NCBI GenBank assembly: GCA_951801955.1
Contig: CATOOV010000024.1
Coordinates: 1-41,219 of the forward strand
DNA length: 41,219 nucleotides
Direction of reading: 5' to 3'
Source: an uncultured Lachnospiraceae bacterium
Lineage (GTDB): Bacteria; Bacillota; Clostridia; Lachnospirales; Lachnospiraceae
Shown here: piece by piece, positions 9,214 through 18,394 of the stretch
Numbering within the stretch: position 1 is the first letter of the stretch
How the letters are laid out: each line of letters starts with the position of its first letter
Translations under genes and position numbers: made by a program
The notes under the pieces: model-generated
What the model was told of the DNA's origin: nothing
What the model saw: the letters and a program-made list of their open reading frames with translations, nothing else
The model's database searches: none

Positions 9214-9242
9214 ATGATAAGTGAATTTTCATCTACTTGCAA
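9214..9242 (-). promoter_or_regulatory. Promoter for the ACT-DUF711 pair
   Basis: Minus strand TTGCAA (9237-9242), a 17-base spacer and TATCAT (9214-9219), about 30 bases ahead of the ACT gene start. It gives this pair its own transcript in addition to possible read-through from yycJ. Confidence 0.55.
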
Positions 9243-9266
9243 GCATTTTGCAAAACTTTTCCTCCA

Positions 9267-10064
9267 CTAAACTTCCAAAATATCAGACACTGCATCCCGC
9301 TTTGCCACATAAATAGGAAAATCTTCGGCGTGATAAGGATTGTCGGCAAGATCAATTTCTAAACGCACCGTCTCATAAGCAAGCCGCTCATAATTATTTT
9401 CCTTACTCAAATGTCCTAACATGACGCCTTTGAAATGGTCATGGAGCACTTCGCTTAAAAGCTGCCCTGACAACTCATTGGACAAATGCCCTTTATCCCC
9501 CAAGATCCGCTGTTTTAAATAATATGGGTATGTTCCTACCTGAAGCATATGTACATCGTGATTGGCCTCCAGCAGCAGCAGATCCAAATTCTGCAGTTTT
9601 TCTACAATATAGCCATCGTACCTGCCAAGATCCGTCATAACGGCAATTGCCCTTTTTTCCTGGCGCAGCACAAATGCCGTGGGCTGTGCCGCATCATGGG
9701 AAACAGCGATTGGTTCTACCTGGATATCCCCTATAGAAATTTTTAAATTGGGTTGTATTTCCTGAAACAGCCCTTCTGGAATCTCTCCAACACTTTTACA
9801 TTTTAAGATGGCCTCTTTTGTCCCTGTTGTGGCATAAATTGGAATCCCATACCGTCTGGAAATCACTCCCAATCCGCTGATATGGTCGGAATGTTCGTGG
9901 GTAATTAAAATTCCATCTATATCTTTCCCGGCACGACCAATCTCGGAAAGCCCCTGTTCCACTCGTTTTCCGCTGATCCCAGTATCAATTAACAGGCTGG
10001 TGGTTTCGGAACCTGCAAAAATACAATTTCCGCTGCTTCCGCTTGCAATACTGCATAATTTCAT
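9267..10064 (-). CDS. yycJ: Metallo-beta-lactamase-fold hydrolase, YycJ/WalJ-like
   Basis: A 265-residue MBL-fold enzyme. The N-terminus LCSIASGSSGNCIFAGSE is typical of YycJ. The metal motif is LITHEHSDHISG (HxHxDH), with further ligands at AVSHDAAQP, the Asp in AVMTDLGRY, and His in MLGHLSKENN. The YycJ (WalJ) family are predicted cytoplasmic exonucleases; in Bacillus they are linked to the WalRK two-component locus. No WalRK genes are seen here. Instead it follows the CoaE-FtsA-like gene by 6 bases and polA two genes up, so a DNA-metabolism context fits. The start ATG has GGGAGGAC about 11 bases upstream. Confidence 0.9.
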   Translation of the reverse strand: MKLCSIASGSSGNCIFAGSETTSLLIDTGISGKRVEQGLSEIGRAGKDIDGILITHEHSDHISGLGVISRRYGIPIYATTGTKEAILKCKSVGEIPEGLFQEIQPNLKISIGDIQVEPIAVSHDAAQPTAFVLRQEKRAIAVMTDLGRYDGYIVEKLQNLDLLLLEANHDVHMLQVGTYPYYLKQRILGDKGHLSNELSGQLLSEVLHDHFKGVMLGHLSKENNYERLAYETVRLEIDLADNPYHAEDFPIYVAKRDAVSDILEV

Positions 10065-10070
10065 GTTCCA

Positions 10071-12926
10071 TCAGTCCTCCCAGTATATTTCTATCACATC
10101 CCCCTCCTGGAGCATTGCCGTATAGGATGTTGTCCCGCCATTCAATTTTGTGACAATTGTCTTGCCATTTCCACCGTTCAGGTCAAAGTCAATAAAATCA
10201 AAGACATCAACAAATACATAAGATTTCTTTCCCCTTAATACTACTGGCCGTTGATTTACCAATACTTGGATCGTAACCCCCTCCGTCTGCAAGGCAGGTA
10301 TCTTCGCCGCAGGTTTCTTTATAATAGTAGGGCGGATATCATTTTCTGATGTTTTCTGGGATTCCAGAAATTTTTGTTCCAGTTCCTCTTGGGTCAATTC
10401 CTGTCCCTCCCCCTCTTCATCTGTATAAACCCCCCCAACGTTGCGGATGATGTCTATTTTTTTCTGAAGATCAGAATTTGCCGAAACAGTTTGCAATTGT
10501 CTTTCATTGGCAGATTCCTCTGCTTCATAAGGTGCCCCTTCCATCTCCTCCTGATGGGTCCGGTAAAACAGCGCCTGCCATTCAACGGAAAAATTCTCGT
10601 ATACCAGCGTATCAAAATCCGCCGGTTTATTATTGACCAAAATATCATGATCCATATCAACTTTCACATCCATAACTTCAATCAGTTGGGAAATGGTATA
10701 ATAATTTCTCATTTCAACCTGGTCATTTTCCTGTATCAAATAATCCGGCGATTCTGGCACACCATTGACTTCTGCAATTTTCATACAGGAAACCATGCTG
10801 CCGCAAACCTCAAACTCTAATAATTCTCCAAATTCCTCCAGATCTTCCAGACGGCAGACGGCGTCTTCTCCCAAGGTAGAAGGCTCAATCACAATATCAC
10901 AGTTTGCCTCCAGCGGCGCATTGATACTGGTCTGGCGTCCATTGACCCAGACGATTGCTGATTCTCCTGTCTCGCCCCGGACCATGCGTTTTTTGCCGTT
11001 GACCGTAAAGTTGATGGCGCTGCCCCTCCTTGGAAAAAGCTGCTCATTGGGAAAACCTGCCTGCATCGCCGCATCCACAACAGTCAATTTATTATTGTCA
11101 TATAATTTCATCCGTTCCCCATTAAAATGGACAAAAATAAAATTATTTTTTGTGTCATAATAATTGAGGCAAATGCCCACAGGCGTTACCAAAAGCGGAT
11201 CTTTCTTAACCTCTGGCTGCTCAAAATGAATTTGCTGCAGTACTTCTTCCCCTCGAAGCGCCACACGCTCTTTTGGCAGTTCCAATTGAGAGGCAAGGTG
11301 CTCGATAAAGCCATGGACCTTTCCTCCGCCTCCGACCACAAAGGTAGCGCTGACGGTCTTTCCGCCATTTAATTCCTTGATTTTTGCTGCAATGCCCTCT
11401 GCCAGTTCCTCCACCAGAGGTTTGATCAGCTCCCACACCTCTTCTGCTGGAATTTGGTGCTTAATTAACATGATATCCTGGTATTCGATCTCTTCATCCG
11501 TAGTAGAACTCAACTTGATATGTTCTGCTGTTTTAAAATCCACCAGATAATGCTGTACCAAAAGCTCTGTAATCTCATCTCCTGCGCTTGGAATCATGCC
11601 ATAAGCGATAATGCTTCCATCCTTGGTAACAGAAATATCGCTGGTGCCTGCCCCGACGTCCACCAACGCAATATTCAGCATACGAAACGTCTCTGGAATC
11701 GCCACATTGATGGCTGCAATTGGCTCTAATGTCAGGCTTGCAACCCTTAATCCTGCAAGTTCCACGGCGGAATAAAGCCCATCTACCACATCCTCTGGAA
11801 GAAATGTGACGATAATATCTTCACCCACCACATCTGCCTTATGCCCTTCCAAATTAGAAATAATATAGCCATTCAAATAATACTTCATAACGGAATAGCC
11901 TACACAGTAAAATTTAAAATGCGTATCATTGTTCTCATTTAAAATCTGCTGCGCTTTCTCAATTCCCAGAAGATCCAGTGTATGGACATCCTCCTTGCTA
12001 ACCACTGCCTCCTCTGGAAAACAATATTCCACTGAAGTGGTAACTGTCTCCAACACACGTCCCGCTGCTGCGATGCATACATCATCCAAAGTCAGGCGGA
12101 GCTGGTCTTCCAATGTCTTTTTCACCGTTTTGATGGTTCTCCCTACACGCCCTATATCGTGTATCTGCCCATCCATCATAGAACGGGTATCATGTTCTTT
12201 GACACACTGCCCTACCACAAAAAATTCATTTTCCTCCCGATAACCTACCATGCCTACCACATTCCTGGTTCCAATATCCAGTCCAAACACCAATGGCACT
12301 CCGTTTAACTGCTGTTCCATGTGACTCAACTCTCCCTTATCCTTGATGATCTGTGCAATCTGATGAAATGTTTCTTCTTTGGTTCCATTGTTATCCACCA
12401 CAACCTGGCAGTGCCTTCGAAATTCCCTATCGGAAAGCTGGCTTGCAAAAATCTGCTCCACTTTCTCTTTGGAATACCCGCGGGACTCCATCAAACGCCG
12501 CCTGCGATTCTCCTTTGTGGCATAAATATACCATAATTCATCGCAAATTTCTTCATAATGGTCTTCGATCAAAAGCGCTGCTTCAATCACAATATAATTC
12601 AGAATTCCAAGCTGTCTCTGTTCTTTGACCTGTTTTTGGATATATTCCTTTACTGCTGGATGCACCACTTGATTCACCCGCTGGCGCATCTCCTGGGAGC
12701 CAAACAATACCTCTGCCAAGGCTGGGCGGTTAATCGATTCATCTGGGTTGTACACTTCCACTGGAAGGAATTTCAAAAGCTTCAGATAACACGCTTCTCC
12801 CGGCTCCATCAGCATCTGGGCAATCTGGTCTGCCTTTAGGTTCATCACCTTGTAATTGTCTTTCAAATATTCTAAAACGGCGGATTTCCCTGCTCCCACT
12901 CCACCGGTAATTCCGATTACCTGCAT
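10071..12926 (-). CDS. Dephospho-CoA kinase fused to an FtsA/PilM-like actin-fold ATPase
   Basis: Residues 1-202 are a full dephospho-CoA kinase (CoaE): P-loop GITGGVGAGKSAVL, LKADQIAQMLMEPG, and RRRLMESRGYSKE. From Met203 (ATG at 12320) an FtsA-like actin-fold protein begins. It has phosphate loops VFGLDIGTRNVVG and LVDVGAGTSDISV and the adenosine motif FVVGGGGKVHGF, followed by a roughly 370-residue C-terminal region without a domain I can name. CoaE makes coenzyme A. The FtsA-like half would be a membrane or division-associated ATPase, but it lacks an obvious amphipathic anchor at its end. The junction reads without a stop, but a TGA sits one frame over just before Met203 and GGGAG precedes that Met. 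The gene may therefore be a fusion of two formerly separate genes or contain a one-base error. It lies 17 bases after polA. Confidence 0.85.
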   Translation of the reverse strand: MQVIGITGGVGAGKSAVLEYLKDNYKVMNLKADQIAQMLMEPGEACYLKLLKFLPVEVYNPDESINRPALAEVLFGSQEMRQRVNQVVHPAVKEYIQKQVKEQRQLGILNYIVIEAALLIEDHYEEICDELWYIYATKENRRRRLMESRGYSKEKVEQIFASQLSDREFRRHCQVVVDNNGTKEETFHQIAQIIKDKGELSHMEQQLNGVPLVFGLDIGTRNVVGMVGYREENEFFVVGQCVKEHDTRSMMDGQIHDIGRVGRTIKTVKKTLEDQLRLTLDDVCIAAAGRVLETVTTSVEYCFPEEAVVSKEDVHTLDLLGIEKAQQILNENNDTHFKFYCVGYSVMKYYLNGYIISNLEGHKADVVGEDIIVTFLPEDVVDGLYSAVELAGLRVASLTLEPIAAINVAIPETFRMLNIALVDVGAGTSDISVTKDGSIIAYGMIPSAGDEITELLVQHYLVDFKTAEHIKLSSTTDEEIEYQDIMLIKHQIPAEEVWELIKPLVEELAEGIAAKIKELNGGKTVSATFVVGGGGKVHGFIEHLASQLELPKERVALRGEEVLQQIHFEQPEVKKDPLLVTPVGICLNYYDTKNNFIFVHFNGERMKLYDNNKLTVVDAAMQAGFPNEQLFPRRGSAINFTVNGKKRMVRGETGESAIVWVNGRQTSINAPLEANCDIVIEPSTLGEDAVCRLEDLEEFGELLEFEVCGSMVSCMKIAEVNGVPESPDYLIQENDQVEMRNYYTISQLIEVMDVKVDMDHDILVNNKPADFDTLVYENFSVEWQALFYRTHQEEMEGAPYEAEESANERQLQTVSANSDLQKKIDIIRNVGGVYTDEEGEGQELTQEELEQKFLESQKTSENDIRPTIIKKPAAKIPALQTEGVTIQVLVNQRPVVLRGKKSYVFVDVFDFIDFDLNGGNGKTIVTKLNGGTTSYTAMLQEGDVIEIYWED

Positions 12927-12943
12927 AGTCCAAGCTCCTATCT

Positions 12944-15694
12944 CTAATGTGCTTCGTACCAGTCTTTTCCCTGTTTCATGTCAATTTCCAGCTTCACATA
13001 CAATTCTGCTGCTGTTTCCATATCCTGTTTTAAAATTGCTTTTACCTGTTCCACTTCCTCTTCGCAGGTTTCCACCAACAATTCATCATGCACCTGTAAA
13101 ATCAACCTAGAACGCAGATTTTGTGCTTTTAAAGATTCATTGACACGAATCATGGCAATTTTGATAATATCAGCCGCTGTCCCCTGTATCGGAGAATTCA
13201 TTGCCACCCGTTCCCCAAAAGAACGTGTCTTAAAATTGCTGGAGGATAATTCTGGTACGGGCCTCCTCCTGCCGAACATCGTGGTAACATATCCTTGTTT
13301 CTTTGCCTGTTCCACTTGCCTGTCCAAAAACTGTTTTACGCCTGGGTAAGTCTCAAAATAAGATTCGATATATTCTGCCGCTTCCTTTTTTGAAATGCTC
13401 AGATCCTGGCTCAGCCCAAAAGAACTGATGCCATACACAATCCCAAAATTGACTGCTTTGGCATTTCTCCGCTGCAAGGAAGTGACCTCCTCAAAAGGTA
13501 CATGGAACACCTGGGAAGCTGTCATGCGATGGATATCCTGTGCCTGTTTGTAAGCAGAAATTAAATTGGCATCCTCTGACATATGGGCAAGCACCCGAAG
13601 TTCGATCTGGGAATAGTCTGCATCAATCAGCACGCAGCCTTCCCTTGGAATAAAAACTTTCCGTATCAGCCTGCCTAATTCCATACGGATGGGGATATTC
13701 TGCAGGTTTGGCTCCGTGCTGCTGATGCGCCCAGTCGCCGTAATCGTTTGATGGAAACTGGAATGGATCCGCCCGTCTTCCTCAATATAATTTGACAATC
13801 CGTCTGCATAGGTAGATTTCAATTTGACCAGTTGGCGGTACTCCAAAATCTTTGACACCAAAGGGTATTCTGCGGCAAGCTTTTCCAGCACATCTGCCGC
13901 TGTGGAATATCCTGTTTTTGTCTTCTTGCTATAAGGCAGTTTCAATTTGTCAAAAAGGACTTCTCCCAACTGTTTGGGAGAATTGATATTAAATGTCTCT
14001 CCTGCATCCTGGTAAATTTCCTGTTCCACTTCTTCAATTTTGCCTGAGAGGTCTTGCCCATACTCTTTCAATTGAGTGCCGTCTACCAGCACGCCTTCCC
14101 TCTCCATCTCATAAAGGGTATAGATCAAAGGCATCTCAATTTCCCGATATAACCTCCACATACCGTTTTGTTCCAGCTTTTGTCTCAGCACGCCCGATGC
14201 CTCAAAAGAGACAAACGCCAGATAACATGCATACTGGATAAATTCGGAAGGTTTTTCTTTCCTTGCCTGCGCCAAGGGTAATTTTCCAAGCAAATCCAAG
14301 CGGGAAGGAACGTTCAAATCCAAGTGTTCCTTTGCCACATCATCAAATGAATAGTCATTTTTCAAAGGATTCAGAAGGTATGCCCCAAGCAGCACATCTT
14401 CCATCTGCTCCCTGGCTTTCTTTGGGACAGACAGATAGGAAAGCTGGGATTTTAAATCAAAAGACGACATTGCAACCCCTTGTGCCAGAAGTTTTTCTGT
14501 TTCTTCTATTAAATAGGACCCTGTGATGGAATCGCCGGTCCCAATAAAATAAATATCTTCGCTTCCATAGGCAAGGCCAATCCCCAACACTTGCAAATCT
14601 TTTCCAGATCCTTCTTTTTGTAAGCCATCATGTCCGCCTACAGAACCCACCCCAAACAAATCATCCAAAGTAAGCTGCCCTTCTTTATCGGCAGATTTTA
14701 CCGACGGGTCTGTAAAAAGCTGGAATCCCACACGTCCTGCTTCCTTAGCCCCCGCAAATAATTTCTTTGCCTGGGACAGTTCTGTCACCTGCTGAAAGTT
14801 CTCATCCTTGGGGGTTGCTGGCGTATCTATGGAAAAACGGTTCAGCATCTGTTTAAACTCCAGCTCTTTCATCCATTGATATGCCTCTGGGGTAAAGAGG
14901 GTTCCCAATGCCGCCTGGCTTGTCTCATATTCGATGGGCACATTTACATCAATCGTGGCAAGGGTTTTGCTCATCTGCGCCATATCATAATATTCCCGCA
15001 GATTATTCCGGGCACGGGGCGGCTTCACTTCATCCACATTGGCATATGCATGTTCAATGCTGCCATACTGCACAATCAGGTTTGTCGCCGTCTTTTCCCC
15101 GATTCCAGGCACGCCTGGAATGTTATCGGAACTGTCTCCCATCAACGCTTTTACATCAATAAATTCTGTGGGCGTTACCTGGTATGCCTCTTTCACATCT
15201 TTGGCATAATAATCTTCAATTTCCGTCCCAGTCCGTTTGGTCTTGGGAATCCGTATCTTGATATGGTCACTGGCAAGCTGCAGCAAATCCCGGTCGCCGG
15301 AAACAAGGGACACTTCCAGCCCCTCTTTCTCACTGCGCTTTGCAATGGTTCCCAAAATATCGTCCGCTTCATATCCCTCTTTCTCAACAACCACAACGCC
15401 CATGGCGTGTAACACGTCCTTCATTACAGGAACCTGCTGTAACAGCTCTTGTGCCATGGGTTTCCTGGTTCCCTTATATTCCGCATACATCTTATGGCGG
15501 AAGGTAGGCGCATGCACATCAAACGCCACCGCCAGGTACTCTGGTTTCTCTTCCTCCAAAATCCGAAACATAATATTTAAAAATCCATAAATGGCATTGG
15601 TATGAAGCCCTTTTGCGTTGGTAAGATCTGGGATTCCAAAAAACGCCCGATTCAAAATACTGTGTCCATCAATCAAAACTATTTTTTTATTCAT
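12944..15694 (-). CDS. polA: DNA polymerase I
   Basis: Fills gaps and removes RNA primers in replication and repair. Residues 1-290 are the 5'-3' exonuclease (LIDGHSILNRAFFG, SGDRDLLQLAS, GVPGIGEKTATNL). The central 3'-5' exonuclease domain lacks the usual DxE motif: the equivalent reads VGFQLFTDPS, so proofreading is probably absent, as in many Firmicutes. The polymerase domain is intact: motif A DADYSQIELRVLAH, motif B RRNAKAVNFGIVYG, motif C LQVHDELLVE. At 916 residues the length is normal. The ATG at 15694 is preferred over the adjacent in-frame TTG. It heads a leftward run with the CoaE-FtsA fusion and yycJ. Confidence 0.96.
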   Translation of the reverse strand: MNKKIVLIDGHSILNRAFFGIPDLTNAKGLHTNAIYGFLNIMFRILEEEKPEYLAVAFDVHAPTFRHKMYAEYKGTRKPMAQELLQQVPVMKDVLHAMGVVVVEKEGYEADDILGTIAKRSEKEGLEVSLVSGDRDLLQLASDHIKIRIPKTKRTGTEIEDYYAKDVKEAYQVTPTEFIDVKALMGDSSDNIPGVPGIGEKTATNLIVQYGSIEHAYANVDEVKPPRARNNLREYYDMAQMSKTLATIDVNVPIEYETSQAALGTLFTPEAYQWMKELEFKQMLNRFSIDTPATPKDENFQQVTELSQAKKLFAGAKEAGRVGFQLFTDPSVKSADKEGQLTLDDLFGVGSVGGHDGLQKEGSGKDLQVLGIGLAYGSEDIYFIGTGDSITGSYLIEETEKLLAQGVAMSSFDLKSQLSYLSVPKKAREQMEDVLLGAYLLNPLKNDYSFDDVAKEHLDLNVPSRLDLLGKLPLAQARKEKPSEFIQYACYLAFVSFEASGVLRQKLEQNGMWRLYREIEMPLIYTLYEMEREGVLVDGTQLKEYGQDLSGKIEEVEQEIYQDAGETFNINSPKQLGEVLFDKLKLPYSKKTKTGYSTAADVLEKLAAEYPLVSKILEYRQLVKLKSTYADGLSNYIEEDGRIHSSFHQTITATGRISSTEPNLQNIPIRMELGRLIRKVFIPREGCVLIDADYSQIELRVLAHMSEDANLISAYKQAQDIHRMTASQVFHVPFEEVTSLQRRNAKAVNFGIVYGISSFGLSQDLSISKKEAAEYIESYFETYPGVKQFLDRQVEQAKKQGYVTTMFGRRRPVPELSSSNFKTRSFGERVAMNSPIQGTAADIIKIAMIRVNESLKAQNLRSRLILQVHDELLVETCEEEVEQVKAILKQDMETAAELYVKLEIDMKQGKDWYEAH

Positions 15695-16016
15695 CAAACC
15701 TGAAACCTCTTCTTTTAAGATTTACTTCTGGGAATATACAAATTTGTTCCCGGCCATCTGCAAAGGCGGGAACCATCTCCCATCTGAGATAAATTCAAAT
15801 CATTTCTATTTTACACCATATGGCACAGTTTTAAAAGTTATTTTTTCTTCATTGTCTGGGCGTTTCCACTTTGCTTCTAATTTTTATACCTTATGACACG
15901 CCGGATGGCATGGAGGGGTGCCCTTTTGGGTATAGTATTTGGGGCGTTTAGCCATATGCAGTGTTACCGATGATTGCAGGCTCTTCGGAATGCGCATGTT
16001 CGTTTTATCATATGAG
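15695..16016. other. Intergenic region upstream of polA with one inverted repeat
   Basis: About 320 bases without a gene. The only structure I see is GTTCCCG (15746-15752) facing CGGGAAC (15767-15773), which would form a 7-bp hairpin in the polA leader some 50 bases before its start. A possible -10 TAAAAT on the minus strand near 15810 has no good -35. The part at 15880-16016 shows nothing I can name. Confidence 0.4.
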
Positions 16017-16070
16017 AAAAAAAGAGCCATTGCCCCATAAATGATGACTCATCTATTTTGCAATAGCCCC
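16017..16070 (-). terminator. Probable terminator after the LRR/Ig surface protein gene
   Basis: On the minus strand GGCTATTGC pairs with GCAATGGCT (9 pairs, two of them G-U) around a loop that itself contains GATG/CATC, and seven T follow. It lies about 80 bases past the stop of the gene at 16148. Confidence 0.6.
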
Positions 16071-16147
16071 TTTTAGGCTATATCATTTCCGACAACCCTT
16101 TTTTCAACGCCTTCACAGCGCAAGAATTTGCAGAAATTTTCACTGTA

Positions 16148-18313
16148 TTATTTAATTTTAATCTTAAAGGTTCCTTTCTTTCCGCTTCCATCCGTTGCCT
16201 TTGCGGTAATCGTTACTTTTTTGCCTTTTCCTGCTTTTTTTGCCGTCACATTCCCTTTGTCAGAAACGGTGGCGTACTTCTTATTGCTGCTGCTCCAGGA
16301 CAGCGTCTTATTGGCTTTGGATGATGCAGTCACCTTCGCACTGAGCTTGGTGCTCTTTCCAACTTTCAGCGTACTTTTCCCGGACAGTTTCACTTTCTTT
16401 ACCACGCCCTTCATGGATGTCAATTTGAAAGCCGCCTTCTTACCGCTTCCACCTTTTACTTTTGCCGTAATGGTCACGGATTTGCCGCCAGAATTCTTCT
16501 TAAACGTTACTACGCCCTTGTTTGAGACTGTCGCCACATTTTGATTGCTGGAAGCCCAGGACACCGACGGATTCTTAGAATCTGCTGGTACTATCTCTGC
16601 CGTCAGCGTAATCTTTTTTCCTGCCGCAATCTTATGCGACATGCCGGTAATCCTCATCCAATGCGCCGTAAATGTATAATTGGAAAAATAACTTCTGCGT
16701 TCTGTCGTGTCCAGATAATCAGCGGCATCCTCGCTGTCATTTCTGGTCCAGCCAAGGAAGGTATACCCTGTGCGGAATGGGTTTTTCAGGGTAATCTTCT
16801 CCCCCGCCCGGTAGGAAGATGGATTTGCGCTGTTGTTCTTGCCTCCTGACAGCTTATATGTGATTTTGTAAGCGCTTCCTTGGTAATATTCTACCCGGTC
16901 TTCAGGTACATACATACCATCTATCCTTGCAACATCGGGAGAACTATTTTTCACCATACGGAATTTCGCACTGCAAAAATCTGCTAGGACTCCATAATTG
17001 CCTTCTGAATATGGCTCCAGCAAAACCGAATCCCATTCATAATAAGGATCTATATTTTCTGGAAATGTTACCGTAGAGAATTTGCACCCATCCAGGGCAT
17101 AAACATAAATGCAGCTCACATCTTTGGATATATCGAGATTTCCAGATGTGCTCTTCGCCGCTGGATAGGCAAAAATATGATTTGAGGTCATTTTGCTGCC
17201 ATCCTCTGCTGTCCCTGTGGCTTTCCAATAGAGCACCCCGTCCTTTGAAAAGAAATTGGATGAATTGCCCTCAACCACAATCGCTTTCAGATTTGGCGTC
17301 CCCCGGAAAGCCTGCTTATTGATCCCTTGGACAATACGCCTGCTGTCGATATGGATTTCCTGCACCTGGCTGCCCGCATAAGGCGTATTGCCACATCCCT
17401 GTGCATACCCTCCAAAATTACTTGACGTACTAAACTCTTCCCCATATTTCACATACACAACCGGAAGGGAAAGTTTCGGGCAGTTATATACCGCTTCTAT
17501 TGAGATATCCTTCAGAGCTTTCTCCGATTCCAATGTTGACAACTTTGCGCAGTCTAACAGCCTCATTGTCTTCAAATCTCCAGAGAGCGAAAGTTTTGTA
17601 AGCGCCGGACATTCCTTCAACTGAAGATTCTTGGCGGACAGCAGCGTCAGGGACGTTAGCGCAGGCAAGTTATAAAAGCTTGCATCATCTGCTTCCTGGA
17701 TTGTCAGGGTTTTCAGATTTGGAAATTCGAAGTCGCTGCCGCCGCCAAAGGCTTCTCCATAATGCAGCGAAAGCGTCTCCAAGGTAGATGCCCACCATCT
17801 GAAGTAGTAAAACCATTTGAAGTTGCCAGACCTGCAGGTTAATTCTTTCACATCTGCGCTGTTATACAGAAATAAGTTCGCCGCATCGTCATCCGTAAAA
17901 TTTTCATTGTCAGGCAAAACCACTTTTTTCAATCCGCTATAACTACTAAATACGCTCACTTTATCATCGCCCTGGTATTCATCCACATGCTCGATCGTAT
18001 CTGGAAGAATCAAGGTTTCAATAAAACTGGGTTTGTCAAAAATATAGAAATTACTCTCTTCATTATAAACCCCAAGCCCGGTAACCTTCTTTCCTTCCAC
18101 CTCGGAGGGAATCGTAAGCGTTTTCGTATTGATATATTCCACTATATTACGGCATCCGGTGATGGTCAGCGTCCCATCCTCATTTTCGTAGCCGCACCAA
18201 TTTCCATAATTGGTATCAATCCGTTTTGCCTCTGCTGCCATTGCAGGAAGCATGGCAGACAGCAGAAAGGCAACTGTAAATAAGATTATTTTCAGATATT
18301 TCCGTATGTACAT
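16148..18313 (-). CDS. Secreted surface protein with BspA-type leucine-rich repeats, InlB-like repeat and two Ig-like (Big_2) domains
   Basis: The start ATG at 18313 has a perfect AAGGAGG 4-5 bases upstream, and opens a signal peptide (MYIRKYLKIILFTVAFLLS, cleavage near AMAA-EAKR). The open frame extends 24 codons further without support. After the signal, about residues 40-420 hold irregular leucine-rich repeats of the BspA type (LTIPSEVEGKKVTGLG, LPALTSLTLLSAKNLQL). An InlB/Flg_new-like repeat follows at about 500-575 (GYTFLGW, ending FTAHW). Two bacterial Ig-like Big_2 domains end the chain (VSWASSNQNVATVSNKG, LSWSSSNKKYATVSDKG). There is no LPxTG or membrane anchor, so it is likely secreted or held non-covalently. 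It follows the frameshifted secreted-protein gene by 81 bases. Confidence 0.85.
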   Translation of the reverse strand: MYIRKYLKIILFTVAFLLSAMLPAMAAEAKRIDTNYGNWCGYENEDGTLTITGCRNIVEYINTKTLTIPSEVEGKKVTGLGVYNEESNFYIFDKPSFIETLILPDTIEHVDEYQGDDKVSVFSSYSGLKKVVLPDNENFTDDDAANLFLYNSADVKELTCRSGNFKWFYYFRWWASTLETLSLHYGEAFGGGSDFEFPNLKTLTIQEADDASFYNLPALTSLTLLSAKNLQLKECPALTKLSLSGDLKTMRLLDCAKLSTLESEKALKDISIEAVYNCPKLSLPVVYVKYGEEFSTSSNFGGYAQGCGNTPYAGSQVQEIHIDSRRIVQGINKQAFRGTPNLKAIVVEGNSSNFFSKDGVLYWKATGTAEDGSKMTSNHIFAYPAAKSTSGNLDISKDVSCIYVYALDGCKFSTVTFPENIDPYYEWDSVLLEPYSEGNYGVLADFCSAKFRMVKNSSPDVARIDGMYVPEDRVEYYQGSAYKITYKLSGGKNNSANPSSYRAGEKITLKNPFRTGYTFLGWTRNDSEDAADYLDTTERRSYFSNYTFTAHWMRITGMSHKIAAGKKITLTAEIVPADSKNPSVSWASSNQNVATVSNKGVVTFKKNSGGKSVTITAKVKGGSGKKAAFKLTSMKGVVKKVKLSGKSTLKVGKSTKLSAKVTASSKANKTLSWSSSNKKYATVSDKGNVTAKKAGKGKKVTITAKATDGSGKKGTFKIKIK

Positions 18314-18394
18314 TTTTCCTCCTTGTCTATTCTCTCTTTCACTTGAAAATTTTGGACTGCCTATAGAGGCGGCAGCCATTCCCATCTGATATAT

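Noticed and set aside
9243..9266. Palindrome TTTTGCAAAA between yycJ and the ACT gene as a terminator
   Set aside because: The stem is short and AT-rich and no T-run follows on the minus strand.
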